NCBI GenBank assembly: GCA_973895155.1
Contig: OZ316896.1
Span: forward strand, 17,856,001-17,920,000
Length of the DNA stretch: 64,000 bases
Source: Marsupella aquatica
Lineage: Eukaryota > Marchantiophyta
Reading direction: 5' to 3'
Below, piece after piece: positions 32,441 through 43,828 of this stretch. Position 1 is the stretch's first letter, and each line of letters opens with the position of its first letter. A program made the translations under genes and the position numbers. A model generated the notes under the pieces. That model had not been told where the DNA came from. It did not search any database and saw nothing but the letters and a program-made list of their open reading frames with translations.

Positions 32441-35400
32441 TTTCTTTTTTTGCCTCGAAAAAACCAATTGAATTTCATTCAAAAAGCCAACATACAATGG
32501 GGGTGGCCCACAAAGGGGGTCGGCACCCAGGTGGACCCGGAGGTCATTAAGCCACACAAGCCGGGGGGGCCGGCACCAGGGAAGAAGCAATCCCAGAATG
32601 GGAGCTAAACAAGAAATTTAACAACTGCAGAAGGAGCGGCAAAACCCCCAAAGACCGGCCAGTGAACAAGGAACCGGCAGGGTACCCATCAGTGGATCCG
32701 TGATAGAGTCGCAAAAAAAAACTATCGGCCTAACCTGCAGCAAAGCTCCCCAACCTGAACACATAGGTGATTCATGGCGGGCGTGGGGGAACTGGTGGCA
32801 CTTGGAGTATCTCCTCGTGGATATCCCACAGCCCAACCCAGGTCCCATAGTTGACAGACATGTCATTGAACGCAGCTACAAAAGAGGACTTGCCAGACTG
32901 AATTCTGGACTTGTGATTAGACCAATTTCGACGGAGGTACACACTGAGGCGGTGCCAAGACATCTGAATTACTGTCCTCGCCTTCGATCTAGTAAGTTCG
33001 ATGCAATGTGAGTTGCGATCCTTCCAAATGTACCAGCAAGTAATGGCCCGTAGGGTATGCCATAATTTCTCTGGTACATCCCAGAAATCAGGCAGAGGAG
33101 CCCCAACAAAAATGTGAGCCGGTTGGAGTTGAATGCTACTTTTGCTGGTGGTTGCCGCCTTCTGTAGAACGTACTGGACCCATGACCAGACTGATTCTGA
33201 GACTGGGCAACTCCATATGCAATGAACCAGGTCTTCGTGCTGATTAAGAGTACATCTAGTGCACCATGTGTTGGGATCTGTCGGTGGAAGAGTCGGTAGG
33301 CGCCAGTGATGTGTAGCTGGTATCCTGTAGATTAATTGCCATAAGAAACAATTCTCATTCGCAACCCTGTAAGGAATCCAAGTATTAGCCCACAACATCT
33401 TCAGGTTGGGGGTCCAATTCAGTTGAATTGCCTACTTCCTTACCGCCTTGTGAGTTGTTGTCTGAGTGGGCCCTGGATCTCCCTGAGATGAGCAGTGTTA
33501 GTCTCCAGGAATGGAGTTCCGTCCTTCCATTCATATTGGAGTAGCATAGCCAATAGATTGGTTGGTCGCCCAATGCGCAAGTGATGGGGGCCAGTGGTCC
33601 TGTGGGATCTGGTCACCACACAATGTAAGGTTGTGTCTGATGGGGGGGCTAATGTAGCAATCTTATGCAGGACCCCATTCATGACCTTGAAGGTTCTGAC
33701 TGGTGTGGAAATGTCACAAAACTGTTGCCACCATGATGTGATGTGATTGCGTTGTACCTTGAATTCCCAAATGAATAGGGTTCCACAAGGAAGCTTAGCT
33801 TCCATGAACACTGGGATCCTCTGCCTAGGGTTCCGGTGGAGTTCGGGTACACTGACCAAATTCCCAATCAATTTCCTATACGCATGGGCGCAGTTGCCCG
33901 GTAGCAACCTGCTTGGACCATCCTCCCACCTTAGGAACACGCCACCAACTCCTAGCACGTCCTTCATGTGTACAAACCCTGCCCTGGATATCCTTCTTTG
34001 AGGGTTTCGCGAACACTTAGCTTGGCTGGGTTGGATATGATTGAGGTGGGGTCTCCAGAGGGGGAGGTGCAGCCACCCCTCCAAGTGGCCAGGAGCCGTA
34101 TGTCTGAGATTCTTCTTGATCACATTCCAACCGTTACAGATGTTGCGCCAGACCTGTGATCCATCCTTAGGTAGCGTATGGCACTGTGAGACCACCCAGG
34201 AGAAGTCCGCAGTTCCCCACTTCTGCTTCGACAGCATCTTGATTTTGTACTGAAGTATACGCCGTAGCGGGTGGTCTTCCTCGGCTAGGGCCCAAAGAAT
34301 GAAATTTCCAGTGAGCGCCCGAACCTGTGCAGCAAGGGAGATCAAACCGAGTCCACCAAATTTCTTTGGTCTAGTTATGGTAGCAAAATTAACCCTGGGC
34401 CTAGCCTTCTCATTCTGCCCTGCCCATATGAAGGCGGTAATCTTCTTCTGAAGGGTATCAATAGTGCGTTGTTGCCCTGCCCATACTGTTAGCATAAACC
34501 AGAGAGAACTCACAACAAGGTGATTGACAACGGTGACTCTGGCAGCAAGGGACCCTGCACTCTTCCTCATTTTATCTAGCCGCGACTCCAATTTTTCCGA
34601 GAGGGAGAGGATCATTTGTTGCTCCGATATGCCTCTAGCAAAGGGGATTCCAAGGAGCTTGGTGGCAGTAGTCGTATCCTCCCATTGCCAAGGCAGTCAT
34701 CGAAACTCTATGGGCATCCTTCTAGGAGAAATAAAGGCAGCCTTGGTCTTTTCCGAAACACAGAACAGGCCTGAAGCCATACCAAACAAATCCAAGATTC
34801 TGCAACTTGCTTCAACAAATTCAATTACAGCCTGGATGATCATAGCTAGGTCGTCGGCAAAGAGATTATGGACGCAGTGTACACCAACCGCTTCAAAAAT
34901 TACACCCTAGATGCATCCTCTATTGGTCTCCCATAATATCATCCTGCTAAGAGCGTCGATGGCAATAAGGAATAACAGTGGTGACAGGGGGCATCCTTGG
35001 CGAACAGATCTGGCTAGGCTGAAGGGGGCAGTCATTTTACCATTCAGGAGGATGGACGAAGTTGCCGAAGCCTGCGTGGCCTGCAAAAATTGGAGAAGTA
35101 ACCCATCAAAGCCCACCTTCTGTAGCAGCGCCAACAGAAAACTCCACTCCAACTTGTCAAATGCTTTAGTCACGTCCAACTTCATGAGGATGAAGTCCAT
35201 TCCCGTGGATTCCGCCTGGTGTATGGCCTCATTAAGAAGGAGAAGTGAGTGATGTATATTCCTCCCTGGGAGGAATCCCTGGGAGGAAAGCAAATTGTTG
35301 GGGTGTGATGAATCTTTGGAGAATCGGGGTGAGACGCAATTGAAAAGCCTTGGCGCCAATTTTATAAATCACATTGAGCAAAGTAATGGGCCGCTTGTTG

Positions 35401-35600
35401 GTAAGGAGTCGTTGGTCGTCCTTCTTACACAGGAGGACAATGAGGCCCTTGGTGAAATCGGGTAAAAAATGGCCCTCCGCAATCCCAAGGAGCAACGCCC
35501 TGTGCAAAGTGGTACCAACTGATTGCCAATTGGCCACAAAAAATTCAACGGGAACCCCGTCGGGGCCCGGACACTTATTTTTGGCCAAAGCAGATGCAGT
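32437..35600 (-). mobile_element. 5'-truncated LINE with degenerate reverse transcriptase
   Basis: Minus-strand ORF2 remnant of an L1-like non-LTR retrotransposon. Visible in order: CPGPDGVPVEFF and RPITLLNVIYKI (about 35,580-35,380), a frameshift near 35,300, KLDVTKAFDKLEW and RQGCPLSPLLF, then an in-frame TAG (34,907-34,909) before the catalytic NLFADDLAMII (about 34,845-34,870). A long downstream domain follows (34,615-33,440), then a zinc-knuckle-like region (33,398-32,772) with CTRC and HCIWSCPVSESVW. It ends with TTGAATGAAATTCAATTGG and an A-rich tail (AAAAAAAGAAAGAAAG). The endonuclease part is missing, and it has at least one stop and one frameshift, so it is dead. Confidence 0.85.
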
Positions 35601-36239
35601 TTATTGATGTACTCTATTTGGCCTTTTCCTGTAAAAAGTATGTGTATATTTTCTTTTCATTTGTGCATTTCCATACTTGGTTGTTAATTGGCCTGGGAAA
35701 ATGTCAAATTACCAAGAGATTCTCCTACCTGGGTGGGACCATTCTGCCTTGTGTATATAGACGTGAGACTACAGTATCTAACTGCACCATGTATAAGTGC
35801 AATCCTGGGTATGTGGCAGGCCAGCTCTCCTTTCCCACCCTTTCTTTTGTAAAATTGCAATTTTCTTGCACTTTTTTACACGTGTTTCCCTAACTGCACT
35901 AAACTAAAAAGCACCTAAGTAAAAGATCCCTCTATAATTGTATATATGCAGTTAGCGATAACCACTACATAGATATTACCCATTGATAAGCACCGTAGGT
36001 TTCACATAGTAGTTATGCGGCAAAGTAATGTGCCAAAGAATAGAGGAAGGACAGCATGGACTGGACACATACAAAACTTTGAATGGCTGGCCAGCAGGAA
36101 TCGAAGGTGCACATAGCACTGGAAATGTGAGGTGCAGTTGTCGATGACTGCAAACTTTTCAGAATTGGCACAATGGCCTAGTGCAGTACACAAAGTCGGC
36201 TGTAGATGGTGGCCTGCACTCCCAAGTTGCAAACATAGA
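35601..36239. other. Spacer, no gene seen
   Basis: Sequence between the LINE 5' truncation point and the right inverted arm. No conserved open frame. Confidence 0.4.
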
Positions 36240-36868
36240 AAAGCAGATTGACCTGGATGGGCATGGACCACAGTGCCAGGCCCAGTCAATCGAGCACACA
36301 CAAGCCTACTACAGAGCCCAAACTTAACTTATGAGAGTCGTAGGTGGTGTTTGCAAACAAATAAAGCAACTCACTCTTTGTCTACATCAGACTGTTTAGA
36401 CGTACTGAATCTCTCGTCAATTGGACAGCTTCGATTCAATCTCAACCTTGTCAATCAGACAACTCGAGTCAATTACCCTGTATACTAATATATCAATTCT
36501 GGTTTACTTAAAATCTTGGATTTATTACTCTTTCAAACAAAACACTCCTTCAACACACAAACGAAAATCTGCCCACAAGTCGGCATACTTTCGTGAATGT
36601 CAAGCAAAATTATTTTTTATTATTGTATCGTCACACACGTACTGTAGTATGTGGGTCCATTGCATGGCAGGCCATGAACTCGTCAGCGGACGAATTGGGG
36701 AAAAGAATTCGAAATTAACTTCTATAATAAACATAGTTGCGCCTTTTTACAGCGTGGTCGTGTTTCAAATTTGCAGTGGGCCCCCCAAAAAACAAGCAGG
36801 AATGTAACCAACAAGAAGGAATAAAACAAAAATATAATGTGAATGAAAATGGAGTGCACTATTTCCAT
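36240..36868 (+). repeat. Right arm of inverted repeat (orphan receptor 5' flank)
   Basis: Inverted copy of 31,833-32,440, with TCTGCCCACAAGTCGG, ATGGCAGGCCATGAACT and, downstream, the same junction into the repeat-rich insertion that gene B carries. No receptor coding exons follow, so this is a 5' flank without a gene. Confidence 0.75.
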
Positions 36869-37770
36869 AAAAAATTGGGGCGCATTGTCGCAGCGCCTGG
36901 AAGGAAAGAGCGGCGAGGTCGGGGAGGGCAGTTGGAGACGATGAGTATTACCTGGACACATGGCGAGCGGAGTGCCGAGACTACCCGCTCCTAATGAAGG
37001 ACTTATGAATCAGATCTTGTTCAAATATTATTTTATGTGCACTAATGACCGGACAGCCTGGACGGCTCTATTGGTTATGTCACACACTCGCAGTCGGGAA
37101 GGCCTAGGATCAAACTTTGTCGGCGCCGTAAAACAAGTGTTGTTGCTTTTGCAAATTGTGGGGTGCATGAAGATGAAGGCAAGGTAGAGGAGGGGCTCGT
37201 CGTCGCAGCCCCGAAGGAAAGAGCGGCGAGGTGAGGAGGTGCGAAGTAGAGGCGGTACGGTGCAAGAGTCGAACGGAGGCGCGGGAGTCAAACGGAGGTG
37301 CAAGAGTCTATGCTTTTCACTTGCTTTTTACTGTACATGTTTCACTCTATATGTCCCGGTATATGTACTCGTAAGAAGGAGGCTAGGGGAGTACCGGAAG
37401 CTCTCTACAATCTGTGTTTTTCCAAAAAATATGTGCACACTAATTCATTAGAACCTGGAAGGGAGTAGCCGGTACTTTTGACAATCTGTATGTTTACAAA
37501 GAATGTGTGCTCGGTGTATGAAAGGAGAGCTTAGACAAAGCATTGTGAGGAGCCCATAAAATGAAGAGAAGAGTACATTGGCCGTGAGGTGAACCATGCA
37601 TAAAGAGGCATAAAGCCACCTTGTACATTATTAATGCACCACTATGTGGTCATTGTTGTTTGTTATCTGTTTTAAAATGATATTTTGCTAGTACTTCTAA
37701 GTGTTTGACATCCAACTTTTTTCCAGCTCATGATTTGAGTCAAATGCAGTAGAGACTATATTTTGTCACC
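36869..37770. other. Spacer with a short direct repeat, no gene seen
   Basis: GGAAAGAGCGGCGAGGT occurs near 36,902 and again near 37,216 in G-rich surroundings. Nothing else recognised. Confidence 0.4.
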
Positions 37771-38968
37771 ATGAGTACAGAGGATGACCCACGTCATCAT
37801 CCCTCACACCAGCGGAAGCGCCCTCCTCAACGTGGTGGCCCTCCGAGAAAAAAGTACCCTAGTGATGACATAGACTATAAAAGGGTTCAGAGACCGGATG
37901 CAAGGCCTGCAATCTGAGTCCCTCTTCACTTGTGGAATGAATGGGAGGAATTGAGAGTCTTACTTGGTGATGAACATACTACACACTCAGCTGTCATTGA
38001 GTGGTTGTTTCATGAAGTGCGAGATAGGGTTGAGCATTTGAGGAGATGGCAAGTAGCGCAAGTTGCTAGAATGCTACAAGATGAACTTGCATCAGTGACC
38101 GACATTGGAGCTTCATCGAGTTTTATGGATCCTAGCAGCAGTTAGGGCCAGCTTACGGATTTACGTGATGTATGTTTGTAAATAATTCTGTTATGTCTTC
38201 TACATTATTTCTGTATTTATGCAATGTAAAAAGAAATTTATTTCTATGTGGTACATAATTTTTTCTTTGTTTTGCTTGTGTTGTCTTGGGATAATTTTTT
38301 CTTTAGGGTTGTTGATGTGGACATTTGCAAGTCCTATTGTCCAAAACCATAACCAGTCCATAATTTTGTTACATCTTTGGTTATTTTTTACAGAGTCAAC
38401 AGTCTATAACAAGTGATGCATTGACGGAAGAGCAGAGGAATGCAGGATCATATTGTTGAGCAATACCCATCAGATGCAGAGGATGAAGCCATGTTTCAAG
38501 ATGAAGACACAACGGTTCTTCATGCTTTAGGAGCTCCTTTACACAAGAAGGTTGTGGAGGAGGTGCAACAATTTACATTCCATACACATTAAGTTTTTCC
38601 AACCATACTCTGTTTTTACACATGTGACACTTTGTGTTTTATTTGCATTTCTTTTAATAATATAAATATTTGTATTGAATTAGGAGGTGGTAAACTTGGA
38701 TTCCCAATCATCGGAATGATCTGCCTTGCAACCATCCTTAGTCCCAAACTCGCAATCGGAACCACCTACCTTTGACCCACCCATTACACGTAGGTCTCCA
38801 CCTCGTCGATCGGCTACAGTAACATTTTTTGAACGACAATTAGTTCATACTTTTGTTCAGAGACTACTTCTTACGTGTCATATACCTGGATGTGCATTGA
38901 CTCCTACAGTGGAGCGTATTGGTGAGTTGCAACAAGTTTGGTCTAAGTCATGGAACTCGACTACCTAA

Positions 38969-40490
38969 CACTTAGCTCCGGCGTCGTTGACTCCGACGCC
39001 GAGCTCCCTTATGGTCCAGGCCCGGATAGGCCATCCGGGGAGGACTTAGCATGGGGAGACTTGTGGGCAATGAGACGTGGCACTAGCGAGGCAAAGGGCC
39101 AAGTCGGGGACACACACTAAGGACTTGGACTAGCCTATGGTTGGTTGGGTCAAGGGGAAATGGGCCGGGCTCAAGGATGGCCGTCCGGACCATCGGATGG
39201 GCTTTGAGTTCTGAGGGCTTGGGAGTGAGCTCCTCTTGGGCCCAAGGCCAATGGAGTTGATGCCATTGGCAACGGACGCTTGTGGCGCAAGTTGTGGCCC
39301 GAGCCGGGTTGGGCCGGCCGGGGGCCCCAAGCGGCGGTCAGACCTGAGGGCCTAGGCACGAGCACTGGGTCGGCCCGGTCACAACGGGCTAAGGCACTCC
39401 GCTTGCGGATGCCTAAGTATCAAGAAAGTTAGGGCGTTGCAGTTGGTGGCGCGCCCATTATGCGCGATGGGATCCGGGTTGGGGGCCAAATGTTTAGAGA
39501 CCAAAGCTGGTCCGGGGGTGGCAGGTCTCCAGAAGCATATATGAGGGGAGTGGTGTCTCCCTGGGGGCTAAGGGTGAGCCGAAGTCGTGAGCCACGGCGG
39601 TCGCGACACTAAGGGAAACCGCCAAACGGAAATGACGATATCTTTCCAACGAGAAGTCCGTTGGAGGACTTCTTAGGTGCGTTGGAAAGCTCCTGAGGAG
39701 GGCTACGCCTCTTGAGCTCAGCTGGGTCTGGGGGTGCCATGGGTTCTCGTGGTTTGCGGGTGTTAGCTCGCCCGTGTACCAAATCCTGCCGAACAGCAAC
39801 CAAGCCACGTTCAGTCTCCCAAGGGAGCTTGCGTTGGGGAGGCAAGGCCAAGTAGGTATGGAGGTTGAGTCCCAAGAGCGCTCGGTCCCTAGACCATCAG
39901 TGGGGCAAACTAAGAGTCGGTGTTAGAGTCGGGGCTGTTCTGGTCCCGACGTGTTGAGACAAGCTTGGGACAAGATTTAGGACAAGCTACGCTAATTGGG
40001 TCATGAGCATGTCCTGAGGTCAGGGCGGTCAGTAGGTGATGGATAGGTACGAGGGGGAACCCGGGCCGCGCCCAAGGAAGGAGCTGTCCTGGACGGACAG
40101 TGGGCGTGGGTTCTGGTTCGGGCTTATGGCATCGGGAGGACCTATCGCTGACCTATTTACCAACGTCTGTTGAGCTTGAGTTAGGATGCTAGACTTGGCG
40201 AGTCCTAGATCCGGCGGGGTTACTTACCGAGGTGCTTGGTTGTTTGTGCAGATAGTGAGGACCGTTGAGTAGCGGTCATGTAGGTGAGCAGGTGCGGCTT
40301 TGTATGGGAGTGGCCGCTGGTGGTGCTAGAGGTACTTGGATGCTTGCTCGAGGTATTCCGTGGAGGCGTTCGGGCACCAAGGGCACTTAGGCACAAGTGC
40401 TGGGATTGGTGAGGGCGTTGGGTGGCTAGGTCCACCACTGTCTATTAGGATCAGCTGTGGGCAACATGGACATGGGTGGACGTTTGTCAC
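38969..40490 (+). mobile_element. Insertion splitting the transposase gene, LTR-retrotransposon-like
   Basis: G-rich 1.5-kb segment interrupting two coding pieces of the transposase. GTTGGTGGCGCGCCC near 39,440-39,456 resembles the start of the internal region in some Gypsy elements. GGAACTC occurs at both edges (about 38,952 and 40,509), but LTR ends could not be fixed. It carries dispersed repeat copy 2. Confidence 0.45.
39955..40440 (+). repeat. Dispersed repeat, copy 2
   Basis: Matches 3340-3790 with moderate divergence and small indels. Confidence 0.55.
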
Positions 40491-42334
40491 TGGTGAGAAT
40501 GAGTCTGGAAGGAACTCACCATTGATTACTCCTATGCTGTATCATTCCACTCTATGTGCTGGTCTTATATTTATAGCTCTAGCTGCATTGACATCGCATT
40601 TAGGTTTACATGTTCCTTCTACAACCCATTGGCATGATTTTCAAAGTGGAAGACGACGACCTCAAGTAGGATGGATAGATACTGTAAAGCAGCAATGGGA
40701 GGTAAACAAAAGCAAGGTGTGGGAGGATGTAAAAACCCGACTTGAGTAGCAACGTGCAGTACATGAAGGTTTTCAAATTAAACTACTAATTTAAGTTATT
40801 ATAATATGTATAACTTAGTTGAGGTTTATAAGTTTTGTACCACAAAATCAATTTTTTTATCGTCATTATAGAGGTTTTGATCAAACATGAAAGACATGTA
40901 TGCATTATACTATGATTGAATGATTTTTGAGAATAACTTTTTCCAAGCATAATATATTCTTGGTTTTCTTGCAGATCCTGGACTAGTTGTGTATCTAGAT
41001 TGTCGTTGGGATTCTTCTCAAAGTGGGTATCATGGTACTTTCTCTATCATTGATAGTTACGATAATAGGGTTCTTGAGATGATCACTGTGAGCAGAAGGG
41101 AAGAGAATAATTCTTGGTACATGGAGGAGATAGGAGCAAGAAGGGTACTAGATACTCTTACGGATGTAGGAGTGGTCATTACAGAGGTTATCCATGATGA
41201 TAAAAGTACCATTGATAGAATTATTGAGGACATGGGATTTACAAACCAGAAGGATTTATAACACAAGGAAAAAAATCTGGTAAGGAAATTTGTGGACAAG
41301 TTGTCAAGTGTCACATTTACCCTTACCATTGACATAGACACTGTGACATCTCGTTCTAATTTGCAAGCCGTTACAAATAAAAAACTGAAAGACTGGTTGA
41401 AGGATCGGGGTATTAGAGGCTACTCTAACCTGAGGAAGGAGGAGTTAGTTCATCGAGTTGCTGATTTGCTTGGGTTGCCTAAGGAGGACCTTGTACATAT
41501 TGCTACGCGTGGTCTCAAGTTTCCAGAGTTAACGGAACACAATTTGACAAGCAAATTTAAGACCTGGTTCTATGTGTGTTCCCGAACATGTAAAAACACT
41601 CAGGTATGCCAATACTAAAGTCTTGCATATTGCTTGTAATGCTAGCTTCATAAATATTTGGTACATGAAGTTCAATATGTACTTTGTTTATAATTATTTC
41701 TCACTACTTTGCAATGCAGAGGTGGAGATAGTGAATCCCTAGCTTTTGAGTTAGGAAATTGCGCGGATAATTGGGCTGGTGATCATGAAAGGTGCATGAC
41801 ACTATCTGATCGCCCTTGTCATCATCTTGGAGAACCTAATGCATTACAACTGGACTTGTACTATGAGAGAGGTAACTTATACACTTCACCATGACTATTC
41901 ATGAATTTTTAGACAAAATGTTATTTTGGATGTTGGATGATATAGTAATTAGGATTTAACTAACCCTTTTTGTTGTTGGAAATGCAGGTGGGGAAACTCA
42001 TAAGGCCATGAAAGCTTTTATGGCCAAGTACATAAGGCCAGAAAAAATGCGCTTTTATACTATGGCCCGTGAGAACTTCATGTCTGAAACATTTCATTCT
42101 GTAATGGGCAAGTATATCATAAAGCGTATCCATTTTCCAGCTACTCATGACGCGCGTTTATGTTGTACTGCTATGGACTGGAATGAAAATATTAAGAGAC
42201 ATGTTTGGAAGGTTCGTAATCGTCGAGTAGTGAACACAGTTGTTCGCGATAGACCTTCCCATTCACAAGTATTAGTGGATCGTACCACAAGTTGGAAGGA
42301 GCAGACCAGTGCACATATCTATGGACTACCTTAG

Positions 42335-43192
42335 ACCTAAACCAACATTCATCAGGTAATTATTTTTTGCCCTCAAAGTCACATTTATTTTTGTTCAGAC
42401 ACATTGCATTGAGGATGGATATGACCAAATACCTTATTTTAAAATTATGTTCACAATTAGTCTAATTGTTCTATGAATTGATTGCATAATGTTATCATTG
42501 CAGAGGGTTGTTTCTTTGAAGAGATCAAGCTACGACCTATGAGCATTTTACTTCCATATATTATAGAGCGGGTTATAGAAGCACTTTGGTATTTTTAGTG
42601 TTGAGGATGTAAAACATTATATACATTATTTATTATTGATTTATTTTCTTGTGTCATGTATGAGTTATAATACATTGGTGCAACTTTTGTCTCATTCTCT
42701 AAAATGTTTTTTTACGTTTTGTACAATTGGTTTCTTATTTGATTATAATCATTTTGGACCTAGATATTGTGTTTAATATAATCAGGGTACTGTATATAAA
42801 GTATTAATTTGTGACCCTGCAATTTGGTAAACCATCAACCCATACACACAATTGAACATTTGATAACGTGACACAAATCTTCTATGGAGAAATGAAACAC
42901 AATGTCATATCATAATAACACAAACTATTACTTGACCCATACATGGGGCATAGTTTAGGGTGGCTCATAGTTGGCCCATACCGTGCCCATACTTTTGACA
43001 TGGAAAAGGAATAATGCTTATTATATTTAGGGACCAGAAGAGGTGAGTGGATTTTTTTATCACATGTATGACCAAATTACTCCCAAGGGGATTTGAACCC
43101 CTTGTGCTGCCGACCAGCGAGAGTTCCATCCCAAGTAAGGGATTTTATTTAGATTATAAGTTAGTATGCAAAGGACATTACAAGATAAAATA
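42335..43192. other. Spacer, no gene seen
   Basis: AT-rich 3' region after the transposase remnant. GGGGATTTGAACCCC near 43,088 resembles a tRNA T-arm on the minus strand, but no full tRNA fold is visible. Confidence 0.4.
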
Positions 43193-43636
43193 CTAATATG
43201 GGCGAAATCCTACAAATTCCTCATGTGGGTCATGCCATGTTGCTTTGATGACTGCTTCCACTGCATCTGGGAACTTTGTTCGCTCCGCATAACCACATAC
43301 CCAAGCCAAGTGTGTGTACACTTGGTAACGTTTCCGCTTGTTCACATTGTCCACATAACTATATGCAGCACAAATCAAAATTTGGTCCAAAGGTACAACA
43401 AGATTGAGGGCATCGTGACATTCTGTGACCACACGACAAAACTCAGGGAAATCAGATTGGATCTTGTCTAAGGTTGTCCTCCGTTGGATGGAAGGAGCCT
43501 CTTGTCCAGCTTGGGCATCTTGCCAAAGCAGCATGAAGGACCCATCGTCGTATTCACTCAATCTAACCTTGGTCCTTTGCCTGCTAGCCATTCTTCTGGG
43601 ACTGCCATAAGAAACATACATGTTAGTCAAATCCAA
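43193..43636 (-). CDS. Hypothetical protein, possible transposon accessory ORF
   Basis: 147 codons on the minus strand, convergent with the transposase remnant. The N-terminus is basic (RRMASRQRTKVRL). The rest is mixed, with PSIQRRTTLDKIQSDFPEF, LDQILICAAYSYVDN and a C-terminal TWHDPHEEF. The balanced residue use and length argue for a real coding sequence. I do not recognise the family. A second open stretch just upstream (43828-43688) could be an earlier exon or a separate ORF. DNA transposons often carry such a second protein, which is my best guess. Confidence 0.45.
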   Translation of the reverse strand: MDLTNMYVSYGSPRRMASRQRTKVRLSEYDDGSFMLLWQDAQAGQEAPSIQRRTTLDKIQSDFPEFCRVVTECHDALNLVVPLDQILICAAYSYVDNVNKRKRYQVYTHLAWVCGYAERTKFPDAVEAVIKATWHDPHEEFVGFRPY

Positions 43637-43687
43637 TGAGTGGAATGCATAAGAACATTGGAGAGTGAAAACATATACCTCAAAACA

Positions 43688-43828
43688 TCAACTCTTATGT
43701 CGGTTGCCAACTATCCTCAATTGTTGTGAAGGCTTCATAAAAGGAACTGTCCAATAATGCCAATCTTTTTTGACATGATGACTGCAAGCCATGACCAAAG
43801 CAATGATCCTGGTTCCATCTTCATCCAT
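43688..43828 (-). CDS. Short open frame upstream of the hypothetical protein
   Basis: 46 codons plus stop, with MACSHHVKKDWHYWTVPFMK. The Cys/His/Trp-rich composition is not low-complexity. An upstream exon or the end of another ORF is possible. No family recognised. Confidence 0.3.
   Translation of the reverse strand: MDEDGTRIIALVMACSHHVKKDWHYWTVPFMKPSQQLRIVGNRHKS

Larger units (their letters stand above)
37771..42334 (+). pseudogene. Broken multi-exon DDE-type transposase gene
   Basis: Coding pieces on the plus strand separated by intron-like DNA. N-terminal basic piece 37771-37917 (RKRPPQRGGPPRKK), 37930-38145, an acidic piece 38404-38570 with a frameshift, and 38684-38968, which has an in-frame TGA near 38,719. 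After an insertion, about 40,500-40,749 (SPLITPMLYHSTLCAGL), then 40975-41261 (VYLDCRWDSS, GYHGTFSIID, VIHDDKS), 41292-41602 with a SAP-like LKDWLKDRGI...ELVHRV, 41720-41871, and 41989-42334 (SETFHSVMGKY, MDWNEN). D (LDCRWD), D (HDD) and E (SETF) are candidate catalytic residues. The motif set resembles uncharacterised transposase-like proteins common in animal genomes; I cannot assign the superfamily. Confidence 0.65.

Noticed and set aside
33440-34615. 391-codon frame considered as an independent gene
   Set aside because: It continues the LINE ORF2 downstream of FADD and leads into the zinc-knuckle region.
34907-34909. In-frame TAG before the LINE FADD motif as possible programmed readthrough
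   Set aside because: The element also has a frameshift and a missing 5' half, so ordinary decay explains it.
43080-43145. tRNA-like T-arm (GGGTTCAAATCCC on the minus strand)
   Set aside because: No acceptor, D-arm and anticodon arm of a complete tRNA could be folded; possibly a tRNA-derived scrap.
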